DNA of 64,000 nt from 630D-37 sp037478835 (GTDB lineage Bacteria > Chloroflexota > Anaerolineae > Anaerolineales > Villigracilaceae), in the NCBI GenBank assembly GCA_037478835.1, contig JBBFLV010000001.1, positions 186,001 to 250,000 of the forward strand, given 5' to 3'. The notes under the pieces are model-generated. The model worked only from the letters and a program-made list of their open reading frames with translations, did not search any database and had not been told where the DNA came from. Position 1 is the first letter of the stretch. Every line of letters starts with the position of its first letter. Position numbers and translations under genes: made by a program. Positions 34,223 to 42,115 of the stretch are shown here, piece after piece.

Positions 34223-34657
34223 CTATTGGGTGGGATTTTCGGAAGGGGAAAAGATGCGGTAGGTGGAATGAATGCGAGCCGTCTTACCGAGCATGATGCC
34301 GACCGAGCAATACTTCTCTTCCGAGAGACGGATGGCCTGCTCGACGTCTTTAGCCGGCAGGTTCTCGCCCCACAGCAAGTATTCCACCTCGATTTCCGTA
34401 TAGACCATAGGGTAGGTTTCGGCGCGCACGCCGCGCACGCGCAGACGGAAATCCGTTAACTTCAGGCGCTTTTTTTCCAGGATGGAGACGATATCCATGC
34501 CGGTACAACCGGCCAGGGCGACGAGAGCCAGCTCCATCGGACCGATGCCGGGTTTGCCATCCAGGGTGCCCATCTGCACCTCGCCGCCGGCGGCATTCCG
34601 CCCGATGAAGGCCATCCCACCTTTCCATTCCGCAACGATCTCTTTGACTTCTGCCAT
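34223..34657 (-). CDS. OsmC-family peroxiredoxin-like protein
   Basis: The 144-residue protein has the two active Cys of the OsmC/Ohr fold: Cys51 in VALAGCTGMD and Cys117 in SEEKYCSVGIML. Such proteins reduce organic hydroperoxides. First gene of the OsmC-trxA-lipoprotein B-lipoprotein A operon; RBS AAAGGAG. Coupling with thioredoxin is consistent with peroxide defence. Confidence 0.9.
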   Translation of the reverse strand: MAEVKEIVAEWKGGMAFIGRNAAGGEVQMGTLDGKPGIGPMELALVALAGCTGMDIVSILEKKRLKLTDFRLRVRGVRAETYPMVYTEIEVEYLLWGENLPAKDVEQAIRLSEEKYCSVGIMLGKTARIHSTYRIFSPSENPTQ

Positions 34658-34819
34658 AGGTCACTCCTTTGCGCCGATTTTATCATATCTGCTCTGACTT
34701 ACAGCAATTGCACTCGCTTGGGCTCGTTTTGCGAGCCCTGTTCCACCAACCTTCACCCTCCACTCTTTTATCGTTCAACCCCGTGTGCCAACTTATATCT
34801 GAATCCGGGCTTTAAACTG

Positions 34820-34848
34820 TTGACGTTTCTTTGCTTTTCCACTATACT
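34820..34848 (+). promoter_or_regulatory. strong sigma70-type promoter
   Basis: TTGACG at 34820-34825, TATACT at 34843-34848, spacer 17 bp. Expected start near 34855, which is exactly the 5' end of a hairpin. Confidence 0.85.
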
Positions 34849-34854
34849 TTGTTT

Positions 34855-34940
34855 TAGGAGATACCTCCTATGCGATCCTCGAACTCTGTACTCCTCCCTG
34901 TCTGAAAGGCACGCCCTGCCGGCGCGTGCCTTTTTGTTTT
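34855..34940 (+). ncRNA. candidate small RNA 1, CU-rich with intrinsic terminator
   Basis: From the predicted start, a perfect TAGGAG-ATAC-CTCCTA hairpin (34855-34870), then an unpaired stretch with CTCCTCCCTG (34890-34899, anti-Shine-Dalgarno type), then AGGCACGC/GCGTGCCT with T-run (34907-34940). The 85-nt length and the order hairpin, CU-rich, terminator match bacterial sRNAs. An alternative reading is a leader with a 11-codon peptide from the ATG at 34870, but its SD is inside the hairpin. The SWIM gene follows. Confidence 0.6.
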
Positions 34941-34966
34941 CTCAATCCTCTGATAAGGAGTTGCCT

Positions 34967-35197
34967 ATGGACTACGGATTGATCGGTAAAATCGAAAAGG
35001 CCAAGCGCTATGCCCAGGAGCCGCATCGCTTCAAATTCCAGCGCTTTGACCTTACTTTCCATGGCGATAACAACGATCACCAATTGCACTTTGAAAACGG
35101 CCAGCTGCGATGCGATTGTGAGTTCTTTATTACTCACCAACGCTGTAGTCACACCATGGCTCTGGAGCAGGTGTTCAAGGACATGCTCAACCCTTGA
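34967..35197 (+). CDS. small SWIM zinc-finger protein
   Basis: A 76-residue protein starting MDYGLIGKIEKAKRYAQEP and ending with a SWIM-type CxCxnCxH motif: CDCEFFITHQRCSH. Most SWIM domains are part of larger proteins (for example next to SNF2 helicases); a stand-alone one is unusual, and its target could be DNA, RNA or protein. AAGGAG precedes the ATG by 7 nt. The longer reading frame upstream would run through a terminator, so this start is preferred. The stop codon overlaps the -35 of the next promoter. Confidence 0.85.
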   Translation: MDYGLIGKIEKAKRYAQEPHRFKFQRFDLTFHGDNNDHQLHFENGQLRCDCEFFITHQRCSHTMALEQVFKDMLNP

Positions 35198-35221
35198 CAA
35201 ATCCTGCCAAAGCGGTAAAAT
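35194..35221 (+). promoter_or_regulatory. sigma70-type promoter overlapping the SWIM stop codon
   Basis: TTGACA at 35194-35199 (its TGA is the SWIM stop) and TAAAAT at 35216-35221, spacer 16 bp. Confidence 0.8.
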
Positions 35222-35227
35222 CAGCGC

Positions 35228-35320
35228 CCGATGGCAGATAGACTGGCGTTCCTCCAAAACATCCAACCTCCCGTAAACTTTCCTTTTTCCGAGAGAGCCG
35301 CTCAACGGCTCTCTTTTTTT
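35228..35320 (+). ncRNA. candidate small RNA 2, CU-rich with intrinsic terminator
   Basis: Downstream of the promoter at 35194-35221, about 65 nt of mostly unpaired sequence with TTCCTCC and ACCTCCC words, then GAGAGCCG-CTCAA-CGGCTCTC (35293-35313) and seven T. Its design parallels the candidate at 34855. It may also be read as a pyrC leader, since pyrC begins 40 bp later. Confidence 0.6.
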
Positions 35321-35340
35321 GCCTGTTGCCCATTCCTTTC

Positions 35341-35360
35341 ACCGTCCACCGTCTACCGTT
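35341..35360. repeat. ACCGTCCACCGTCTACCG minisatellite at the pyrC start
   Basis: Three 7-bp units of the ACCGTCC/ACCGTCT family end directly at the pyrC ATG, leaving no SD. Confidence 0.7.
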
Positions 35361-36470
35361 ATGATCCAACTTCCCGGCTTAATTGACCCTCACGTCCACG
35401 TGCGCGAACCCGGCGCCACCCACAAAGAAGATTGGGATACCGCCACCCAGGCCGCTCTGGCCGGCGGCGTCACCCTGATCCTGGCCATGCCGAACACCCG
35501 GCCGCCGATCTTTGACGAAAACACCCTGACCCAGGTGCTCGATGCCGCGCGTCTCAAAGCGCGTTGCGATTATGCCCAATACCTCGGTGCCGGCCCCGAA
35601 AACGCCCTCGAAGTCGCCCGCCTGGCACCCTATGCTGCCGGCCTCAAGATGTACCTCGACATGACCTATGGCGAACTGCGCCTCGATTCGATGACCCTGT
35701 GGGAGCCCCATTTTCGCCACTTTCCCCCCTCCGCCCCGCTGGTGGTCCATGCGGAAGGGCGCACCCTGGCCGCTGCCATCCTGTTCGCTGCCCTCTATCG
35801 GCGACCGGTGCACCTGGCACATGTCTCGCGGCGCGAGGAAATCCTGCTCATCCGCGCCGCCAAAGAACGCGGCCTGCCTGTCACCTGCGAAGTCACCCCC
35901 CACCACCTTTTCCTGTGCGCAGAAGACCTTCCCACCTTTGCCGCCGAGCATCCCGGCCGTGGCGAAGTGCGTCCTCCGCTGGCCACGCGCCAAGATCAAC
36001 AAGCGCTGTGGGAAAACTTGGATGTGATCGATTGCTTCGCCACCGATCACGCGCCTCACACCCTGGCCGAAAAAGATTCCGCTTCTCCCCCGCCCGGCTT
36101 CCCCGGCCTGGAAACCATGCTTCCCTTGCTGCTCACCGCCGTCCACGAAGGCCGCTTGACGCTTGAGGACCTCGTCCAAAAGCTCCATCACAACCCTCGG
36201 CGCATCTTCAACCTGCCCGAACAACCCGAAACCTGGGTGGAAGTGGACGAACAGGCCGTTTGGGAGATCCGCGGCCGTGAGCAGTTCACCCGCTGTGCCT
36301 GGACCCCCTTTGAGGGCTGGAAAGTGCGCGGCCGGGTGCGGCGTGTCGTCCTGCGCGGGCGCGAGGCCTTCCGGGAAGGTCAAATCCTCGTCCCGCCCGG
36401 CTTCGGGCAGAACGTTCGCCCGGCCCTCTATGCCGATCTCCATCAACCACCCCACGAATGTTATCTCTAA
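35361..36470 (+). CDS. pyrC: dihydroorotase
   Basis: A 369-residue amidohydrolase that closes carbamoyl-aspartate to dihydroorotate. Metal ligands His11 and His13 are in LIDPHVHVREPG; VTCEVTPHHLF, a late ATDHAPHT and PGLETMLPLLL are typical of the CAD/type I-like group. The start at 35361 is the only good fit to the family, though it lacks an SD and directly follows a minisatellite. It opens the pyrC-pyrB-pyrF operon. Confidence 0.92.
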   Translation: MIQLPGLIDPHVHVREPGATHKEDWDTATQAALAGGVTLILAMPNTRPPIFDENTLTQVLDAARLKARCDYAQYLGAGPENALEVARLAPYAAGLKMYLDMTYGELRLDSMTLWEPHFRHFPPSAPLVVHAEGRTLAAAILFAALYRRPVHLAHVSRREEILLIRAAKERGLPVTCEVTPHHLFLCAEDLPTFAAEHPGRGEVRPPLATRQDQQALWENLDVIDCFATDHAPHTLAEKDSASPPPGFPGLETMLPLLLTAVHEGRLTLEDLVQKLHHNPRRIFNLPEQPETWVEVDEQAVWEIRGREQFTRCAWTPFEGWKVRGRVRRVVLRGREAFREGQILVPPGFGQNVRPALYADLHQPPHECYL

Positions 36471-36495
36471 AATCCTTTCGTAAGAGGAGAACCGT

Positions 36496-37473
36496 ATGCC
36501 CACTCTACCTTCCAATCCCCACCTACCCTTCGGCGATCAGCGCAATGCGCCCTGGTATGGAAAAGATATCCTCTCCGTCAGCCAATTTACCCGTGAGGAC
36601 CTGGAGTATATCTTTGCCGTCGCCCACGAAATGCGCATCATGGTCGAGCGCGTCGGTACCTTTGACCTGCTCAAAGGAAAAATCCTGGCCAACCTGTTCT
36701 ACGAACCCTCCACGCGCACCTCGTCTTCCTTCACTTCGGCCATGGAGCGCCTCGGCGGAAGCGTCATCCCGATCAACGAAGTGCGCTACTCCTCGGTCAC
36801 CAAAGGCGAAAGCCTCCCCGATACCGTGCGCACCCTGGATTGCTATGCCGATGTGATCGTCCTGCGTCATCCCGAAGTCGGCTCGGCGGCGCTGGCGGCC
36901 AAATACGCTCGTAAGCCCGTGATCAACGCCGGCGATGGCATCGGCGAGCATCCCACCCAGGCTCTGCTCGATGCCTTCACCATCAAGGAAGAGCTCGGTC
37001 ACATCGATGGCCTCACCGTCACCATGCTCGGTGACCTGAAATACGGGCGCACCGTCCACTCCCTGGCGCGCTTGCTCTCCCTCTATAAAGTCAAAATTCA
37101 CTACGTCTCTCCGGAAATCCTGCGCATGCCGCCGGAGATCATCGAAGAACTGCGCAAGAAGGGTATCGAACAGACCGAGCACACCCGCCTGGATGACGTG
37201 CTCCCCGAAACCGACGTGCTCTACGTCACACGCGTGCAAAAGGAGCGCTTTGAAGACCCGGCCGTCTATGAAAGCGTCAAAGATGCCTATGTCATCACCC
37301 CGGAAGTGATGAAAGCCGCCAAACAGCGCATGATCGTCATGCACCCCTTGCCGCGGGTCTACGAAATCAGCATGGATTTCGATGACGATCCCCGCGCCGC
37401 TTACTTCCGTCAGATGGAATACGGCCTCTACGTGCGCATGGCGCTCCTGGCCATGGTGCTCGGCAAAGCCTGA
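36496..37473 (+). CDS. pyrB: aspartate carbamoyltransferase, catalytic chain
   Basis: A 325-residue transcarbamylase. The carbamoyl-phosphate motif FYEPSTRTSSSF (S-T-R-T) is at residues ~69-80, with HPTQALLD and GDLKYGRTVHSLARLL further on, and MHPLPRV near the end. RBS AGAGGAG. It carbamoylates aspartate in pyrimidine synthesis; no pyrI regulatory chain is next to it. Confidence 0.95.
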   Translation: MPTLPSNPHLPFGDQRNAPWYGKDILSVSQFTREDLEYIFAVAHEMRIMVERVGTFDLLKGKILANLFYEPSTRTSSSFTSAMERLGGSVIPINEVRYSSVTKGESLPDTVRTLDCYADVIVLRHPEVGSAALAAKYARKPVINAGDGIGEHPTQALLDAFTIKEELGHIDGLTVTMLGDLKYGRTVHSLARLLSLYKVKIHYVSPEILRMPPEIIEELRKKGIEQTEHTRLDDVLPETDVLYVTRVQKERFEDPAVYESVKDAYVITPEVMKAAKQRMIVMHPLPRVYEISMDFDDDPRAAYFRQMEYGLYVRMALLAMVLGKA

Positions 37474-37479
37474 TCGCGC

Positions 37480-38310
37480 ATGACGCACGGCACCTTTTTT
37501 TCGATTATAGAAGAACGGGTGCGGATCACCGGCTCTCTGCTGTGCGTGGGCCTTGACCCGCACCCGAGCTTCCTGCCCGCCCCCACAGCGCAGGCGGCGC
37601 GGGACCTTTGCTTGCGCATCGTTAAAGAGACTGCCGCCTATGCCGTAGCGTTTAAGCCGAACAGCGCCTTCTTCGAGGCCTTCGGAGAGGCCGGCTGGCG
37701 CGCCCTGCAGCAGGTGATCGAAACGGTTCACGAGCAGGCAGAGCGCCTAGGTCAAGGCCCGATCCCGGTCATCCTGGATGCCAAACGTGGCGATATTGCC
37801 TCCACGGCGGAAGCCTATGCCCGTGCTGCGTTCGAGCAACTCGGCGCCGATGCCATCACCCTCAACCCCTACCTGGGCTATGATTCCATCGAGCCGTTCT
37901 TCGCGTATCCTGAAAAAGGCCTCTTCCTGCTGTGCAAGACGAGCAATCCCGGCTCCGTCGACCTCCAGGACCTGATCCTACAGGATGGTCGCCCGCTCTA
38001 TGAGCATGTCGCCCGCCTGGCAGAAACCTGGGATCGCCACGGCAACCTGGGATTGGTCGCCGGTGCTACGTTCCCCCAGGTGCTGGAGCGCCTGCGTCAG
38101 ATCGCTCCCCGGCGCTGGTTCCTCGTCCCCGGCGTTGGCGCCCAGGGGGGCGATCTCGAAGCCACCTTGCGCGCCGGCCTGCGCGCCGATGGCCTTGGCC
38201 TGCTGATCAACCTTTCCCGTGCCCTGCTCACCTCCCCGCACCCTGCCCATGCCGCCTCCGAATGGCGTGATAAAATTGAGAGCATTCGCTACCAAATCCT
38301 GAGAGGCTAG
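37480..38310 (+). CDS. pyrF: orotidine-5'-phosphate decarboxylase, type 2
   Basis: A 276-residue OMPDC of the long (type 2) group. VGLDPHPSFLP and the active-site motif LDAKRGDIASTAEAY with the Lys-Asp pair are clear; LVPGVGAQGGDLE holds the phosphate-binding loop. It forms UMP. It starts 7 bp after pyrB. pyrE, pyrD and carAB are not in the window. Confidence 0.94.
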   Translation: MTHGTFFSIIEERVRITGSLLCVGLDPHPSFLPAPTAQAARDLCLRIVKETAAYAVAFKPNSAFFEAFGEAGWRALQQVIETVHEQAERLGQGPIPVILDAKRGDIASTAEAYARAAFEQLGADAITLNPYLGYDSIEPFFAYPEKGLFLLCKTSNPGSVDLQDLILQDGRPLYEHVARLAETWDRHGNLGLVAGATFPQVLERLRQIAPRRWFLVPGVGAQGGDLEATLRAGLRADGLGLLINLSRALLTSPHPAHAASEWRDKIESIRYQILRG

Positions 38311-38317
38311 GAGGCCC

Positions 38318-39889
38318 ATGTCGCAAGTTCCCTGGTGGCAGAAGGGCATTATTTATCACATCTACCCTCGCTCCTTTGCCGATAGCAACGGCGATGGCAT
38401 CGGTGACCTGAACGGCATCATTGGGCGCCTCGATTACTTGGCCTGGCTCGGTGTGGATGCCATTTGGCTCTCCCCGATCTATCCCTCGCCGGATAAGGAT
38501 TTCGGCTACGACGTCGCCGATTACAACAACGTCGATCCGCGCTACGGCACCTTGGCCGATTTTGACCGCTTGGTACAGGAAGCCCACGCCCGCGGCATTC
38601 GCGTCATTCTCGATCTCGTCCTCAATCACACTTCGGATCAACATCCCTGGTTTCAGGAATCGCGCTCCGGCCGCACCAATCCCAAGGCCGATTGGTATAT
38701 CTGGCAGGATCGCATTCCGAACAACTGGCAGGCCACGTTCGGCGGTCGCGCCTGGACCTTTGACCCTCAACGCGGGCAATATTATCTGCATCTCTTCCTT
38801 CCCGAACAGCCGGATGTGAACTGGCGCAACCCGCAGGTGCGTCAGGCCATGCTGGACGTGGTGCGTTTTTGGCTGGAACGCGGCGTGGATGGCTTCCGCC
38901 TGGATGTCTTCAATGCCTATTTCAAGGACGAGCAGCTACGCTCCAATCCGTTCACTCCGTTTGGGCGCCGCCCCTTCGAGTGGCAGAAGCATATCTATGA
39001 TATTGATCGGCCGGAGATGTTCCCGCTGCTGCGTGAACTCCGACAAATTCTGGATTCCTACCCGGAGCGCTATGCCGTCGGCGAAACGTTCCTCCCCACG
39101 GCAGAAAAAGCGGCGCGCTATTGCGGCCCGGATTTACTCCATGCCGCCTTCAATTTTGAGTTCACCAATGCCCGCTATCACCCACGTGCCTTCTTCCGAG
39201 AGATTCAAAAATGGGAGGCCGCCCTCGGTGGACGCGCCTGGCCGAACTACGTGCTGAGCAATCACGATATTCCCCGTTCGGCCACCCGCTATGGGCGCGG
39301 CGAAGACGATGGGCGCCCGCGCGTGACGCTAGCGCTATTGCTGACCTTGCGCGGCACCCCCTTCATCTACTACGGCGAGGAGATCGGCATGCGCGATGTG
39401 GCCTTGAGTCGCTCCGAAATTCTCGATCCGTTGGGACACCACTACTGGCCCTTCCACAAAGGTCGCGATGGCGCCCGCACGCCCATGCAATGGTCGGATG
39501 CGCCCTATGCCGGCTTTTCCACCGTCCGCCCCTGGTTGCGGGTGCACTCCAACTACCCCCGGCGCAATGTGACCGTCATGGAGCGCGACGAGCGTTCGCT
39601 GCTCCACTTCGTGCGTCGCCTGATCCACCTGCGCAGGGAGCTCCCGGCCCTGCACGCCGGTGACTTTCTCCCCTTCCACGTTTCGGATCGGGTGCTTTCC
39701 TACTTCCGCCGCCATGGCGAGCAAGAAGTGCTGGTTGCGCTGAACTTCGCTTCCCGCCTCGTGCCTTTCCGCTTGCCGGACGGGCGTTGGGAACCGATTT
39801 TCGCCTTCCCGGAAGTCGGCGCTTCTGGGCTGGAAGGGAGTTTTGACCTGGCTCCCTATCAGGTCTTGCTGGCCAAGCGCCTGGCCTGA
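38318..39889 (+). CDS. GH13 alpha-glucosidase (oligo-1,6-glucosidase type)
   Basis: A 523-residue protein of the alpha-amylase family. Conserved regions: DLVLNHTSDQHPWF, GFRLDVFNAY (nucleophile Asp196), AVGETF (acid Glu256) and LSNHDIPRSATRYG (Asp317). It should hydrolyse alpha-1,4 or -1,6 bonds of maltose-type oligosaccharides or related sugars in the cytoplasm; no signal peptide. Only 7 bp after pyrF with RBS TAGGAGG, so it shares the transcript; the mix with pyrimidine genes has no obvious reason. Confidence 0.9.
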   Translation: MSQVPWWQKGIIYHIYPRSFADSNGDGIGDLNGIIGRLDYLAWLGVDAIWLSPIYPSPDKDFGYDVADYNNVDPRYGTLADFDRLVQEAHARGIRVILDLVLNHTSDQHPWFQESRSGRTNPKADWYIWQDRIPNNWQATFGGRAWTFDPQRGQYYLHLFLPEQPDVNWRNPQVRQAMLDVVRFWLERGVDGFRLDVFNAYFKDEQLRSNPFTPFGRRPFEWQKHIYDIDRPEMFPLLRELRQILDSYPERYAVGETFLPTAEKAARYCGPDLLHAAFNFEFTNARYHPRAFFREIQKWEAALGGRAWPNYVLSNHDIPRSATRYGRGEDDGRPRVTLALLLTLRGTPFIYYGEEIGMRDVALSRSEILDPLGHHYWPFHKGRDGARTPMQWSDAPYAGFSTVRPWLRVHSNYPRRNVTVMERDERSLLHFVRRLIHLRRELPALHAGDFLPFHVSDRVLSYFRRHGEQEVLVALNFASRLVPFRLPDGRWEPIFAFPEVGASGLEGSFDLAPYQVLLAKRLA

Positions 39890-39929
39890 GTTCTGAAAGA
39901 TGGATGTCATTTCTCATTAGGAGTTGTTT

Positions 39930-41345
39930 ATGCCGTTTGACCCTCAGGAATTGCTCAAAGTCGTCGATCGTTCCCTGCAGCTCGAACGCGAAGGGGTGCG
40001 GGTCGTGGATGAGCACAAGTTGCGCCGGACGATCGGCCGTCTGGTGGAGATCTCTGCTCTGGAAAGTGGGCCGCGTCAGGGCTGGGCACGTTATCTGGTG
40101 CGCCTGGCGGCGCTGGAATTGGGCATTGTCCCCTGTTCGATCCACGAGGTCTACATGGCACGCGGCCGCGGCGAGATCGCCCCGACCTTCACCGTGCCGG
40201 CGATCAACCTGCGCGTTTTGCCCTTTGTGGCGGCCCGTGCCGTCTTCCGTGTCGCCCAGGAGATGAACGCCGCCGCCATGATCTTCGAGATCGCCCGCTC
40301 GGAGATCGGCTATACGGCTCAGCGCCCGGCCGAATACGCTACGAGTATCCTGGCCGCGGCCATTGCCGAAGGTTGGCGCGGTCCGGTCTTTATCCAGGGG
40401 GATCACTTCCAGGTCTCGGCGCGCCGTTATGCTTCTTCTCCGGAAGAAGAGCTCCATGCCGTGCGTGAGCTGACGCGCGAGGCGATCAGCGCCGGCTTTT
40501 TCAACATTGATATTGACACCTCCACCCTCGTCGATGTGAGCAAGCCGACGCTCGATGAGCAGCAGCGCCTGAACTATCAGCTTTCGGCCGCTTTTTCGGC
40601 CTTCATTCGCGAGATCGAGCCGCCGGGCGTCACTGTTTCGATTGGCGGTGAGATCGGCGAGGTCGGTGGGCATAACTCCACCGAGCCGGAACTGCGTGCG
40701 TATATGGATGGCTATCGTCGCGAACTGGCGCATTACACTTCGCGCCCCGGCCTGAGCAAGATCAGCATTCAAACCGGCACTTCCCACGGTGGCGTAGTGC
40801 TCCCGGATGGAAGCATCGCCGAAGTGGATGTGGATTTCGAGACCTTGCGCAACCTGAGCCGCGTCGCCCGTCAGGAATATGGCCTGGCCGGCGCCGTTCA
40901 GCATGGCGCTTCGACCTTGCCCGAAGAAGCGTTCGGCAAGTTCGTGGAATACGAGGCCTGCGAGGTCCACCTGGCGACGAATTTCATGAACATCTTTTAC
41001 GATCACATTCCCGAAACCCTGCGCCGCGAAATGTATGCCTGGCTGGACGTGAACGCCCTAAGCGAACGCAAGGCCGGGATGAGCGATGCGCAGTTCTACT
41101 ACAAGACGCGTAAGAACGCCCTAGGCCCCTTCAAAGCCCAGATTTACGCCTTGCCGGAAGAAGTCAAAGAACGTCTGGGCGTGGCCTGGGAAGCGCAATT
41201 CCGTCGGTTGTTTGCTGCTTTGGGGCTGGCGGATACCCGTCCGATCATCGAGCGCTTCGCCTGCCCGATGCTGGTCACGCCGCGCTTGAGCGACTACGTC
41301 GGTGAAGAGGCGGCGGCCGAGGATGTGAGCGATCTCGCCGATTGA
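39930..41345 (+). CDS. class II aldolase-like protein, long form
   Basis: The 471-residue product resembles class II (zinc) fructose-/tagatose-bisphosphate aldolases, though longer. Candidate zinc and substrate motifs: FIQGDHFQVS (His), INIDTSTL-type NIDIDTSTLVDV (Asp), GGEIGEVGG, IQTGTSHGGVVLPDG (His) and AGAVQHGASTLPEE (His). The C-terminal ~120 residues (IFYDHIPETLRREM onwards) are typical of the longer subgroup. Substrate not known. ATG at 39930 with TAGGAG upstream. Neighbours are a glucosidase and a Nudix hydrolase. Confidence 0.75.
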   Translation: MPFDPQELLKVVDRSLQLEREGVRVVDEHKLRRTIGRLVEISALESGPRQGWARYLVRLAALELGIVPCSIHEVYMARGRGEIAPTFTVPAINLRVLPFVAARAVFRVAQEMNAAAMIFEIARSEIGYTAQRPAEYATSILAAAIAEGWRGPVFIQGDHFQVSARRYASSPEEELHAVRELTREAISAGFFNIDIDTSTLVDVSKPTLDEQQRLNYQLSAAFSAFIREIEPPGVTVSIGGEIGEVGGHNSTEPELRAYMDGYRRELAHYTSRPGLSKISIQTGTSHGGVVLPDGSIAEVDVDFETLRNLSRVARQEYGLAGAVQHGASTLPEEAFGKFVEYEACEVHLATNFMNIFYDHIPETLRREMYAWLDVNALSERKAGMSDAQFYYKTRKNALGPFKAQIYALPEEVKERLGVAWEAQFRRLFAALGLADTRPIIERFACPMLVTPRLSDYVGEEAAAEDVSDLAD

Positions 41346-41346
41346 C

Positions 41347-41862
41347 ATGCCGGTTTCGGATCAAGGCGTTACGTTTGACCGCTATATGCTCATCCCCCGC
41401 ACGGCGATCTTTTTGCGCCGGGGGGATGAGTATCTTCTGCTCAAAGGCGCGCCCCACAAGCGCTTATGGGCCAATCGCTACAACGGACTGGGGGGACACG
41501 TGGAACGGGGCGAGGACGTGCTCAGCGCAGCACGACGGGAACTGCGCGAAGAAGCGGGGCTGGAAGCGGACCTCTGGCTGTGTGGCATCGTCATCGTAGA
41601 TGCTTCGCCGCAGGTGGGCATCTGCCTGTATGTCTTCACCGGGGAAGTGATCGGCGAGGATCGCCCGAAGCCTTCTGCCGAAGGCCTGGCCGAGTGGATT
41701 CCCTATGCGCGGCTCTCCGACCTCCCGCTGGTGCAGGATGTTCCCTGGCTGCTGGCGCGCATTCACACCATGTCCCGCGGCGCACCACCCTTTTCGGCGC
41801 GCTCCTGGTACGACGAGGCCGGGAATTGGCATATGGAGATAGATGGGCAAGTGGTGGCCTGA
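41347..41862 (+). CDS. Nudix hydrolase
   Basis: A 171-residue protein with a complete Nudix box at residues 50-72: GHVERGE, then seven residues, then RELREEAGL. It probably hydrolyses a nucleoside diphosphate derivative; MutT-like (8-oxo-dGTP) activity is possible, but its substrate cannot be told. The ATG lies one base after the aldolase stop. Confidence 0.9.
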   Translation: MPVSDQGVTFDRYMLIPRTAIFLRRGDEYLLLKGAPHKRLWANRYNGLGGHVERGEDVLSAARRELREEAGLEADLWLCGIVIVDASPQVGICLYVFTGEVIGEDRPKPSAEGLAEWIPYARLSDLPLVQDVPWLLARIHTMSRGAPPFSARSWYDEAGNWHMEIDGQVVA

Positions 41863-41935
41863 TCTGCAAACTGCCTGCGCAATTTGATCCGTTCAGCCAA
41901 AAACGAAGATAGGGTCGGATATTTTCCGCTACGAG

Positions 41936-41968
41936 AGGCCCATTCGCGCCCAGAGCCGGGCTTTTTTT
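41936..41968 (+). terminator. probable intrinsic terminator after the pyr-nudix operon
   Basis: AGGCCC (41936-41941) can pair with GGGCTT (41958-41963) ahead of seven T. The stem is short with one G-U pair. Confidence 0.6.
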
Positions 41969-42011
41969 CTGCACTTGGGGGATGAATTATCGTTTTGTAA
42001 TCCACAACCCC

Positions 42012-42040
42012 TTGCAATTTAGCTTCTAAAGGCGTATAAT
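42012..42040 (+). promoter_or_regulatory. dcw promoter
   Basis: TTGCAA at 42012-42017, TATAAT at 42035-42040, spacer 17 bp, ahead of mraZ. Confidence 0.88.
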
Positions 42041-42069
42041 GTGGTAAATTGTGGCAAAAAGTGGTAAGG
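42041..42069 (+). promoter_or_regulatory. MraZ-binding operator: three GTGG boxes at 10-bp spacing
   Basis: GTGGTAAATT, GTGGCAAAAA, GTGGTAAGG follow one another at exact 10-bp steps, directly after the -10 of the dcw promoter. MraZ binds repeats of this sort ahead of its own gene, so repression of the cluster is expected. Confidence 0.92.
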
Positions 42070-42115
42070 ACGCCGGGCTTCCGGCGTTCCGCCATTAAAG
42101 GCCAGAGTAGAACAT

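Larger units (their letters stand above)
34658..34966. other. divergent regulatory region between the OsmC operon and the SWIM gene
   Basis: Holds a minus-strand TATGATAAAAT (complement of 34680-34690) that could be the OsmC promoter, a perfect hairpin GGGCTCG/CGAGCCC at 34720-34738 without a T-run, and the sRNA candidate listed separately at 34855-34940. Confidence 0.5.

Noticed and set aside
34870..34905. Tiny peptide MRSSNSVLLPV as an attenuator leader
   Set aside because: Its Shine-Dalgarno is inside a perfect hairpin and it has no run of a regulatory amino acid; an sRNA reading fits better.
34718..34966. Longer N terminus for the SWIM protein
   Set aside because: The extension would cross a promoter, two hairpins and an intrinsic terminator; the ATG at 34967 has a good RBS.
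39576..41006. 476-codon open frame antisense to the glucosidase/aldolase genes
   Set aside because: No RBS and low-quality composition; the plus-strand genes have clear motifs.
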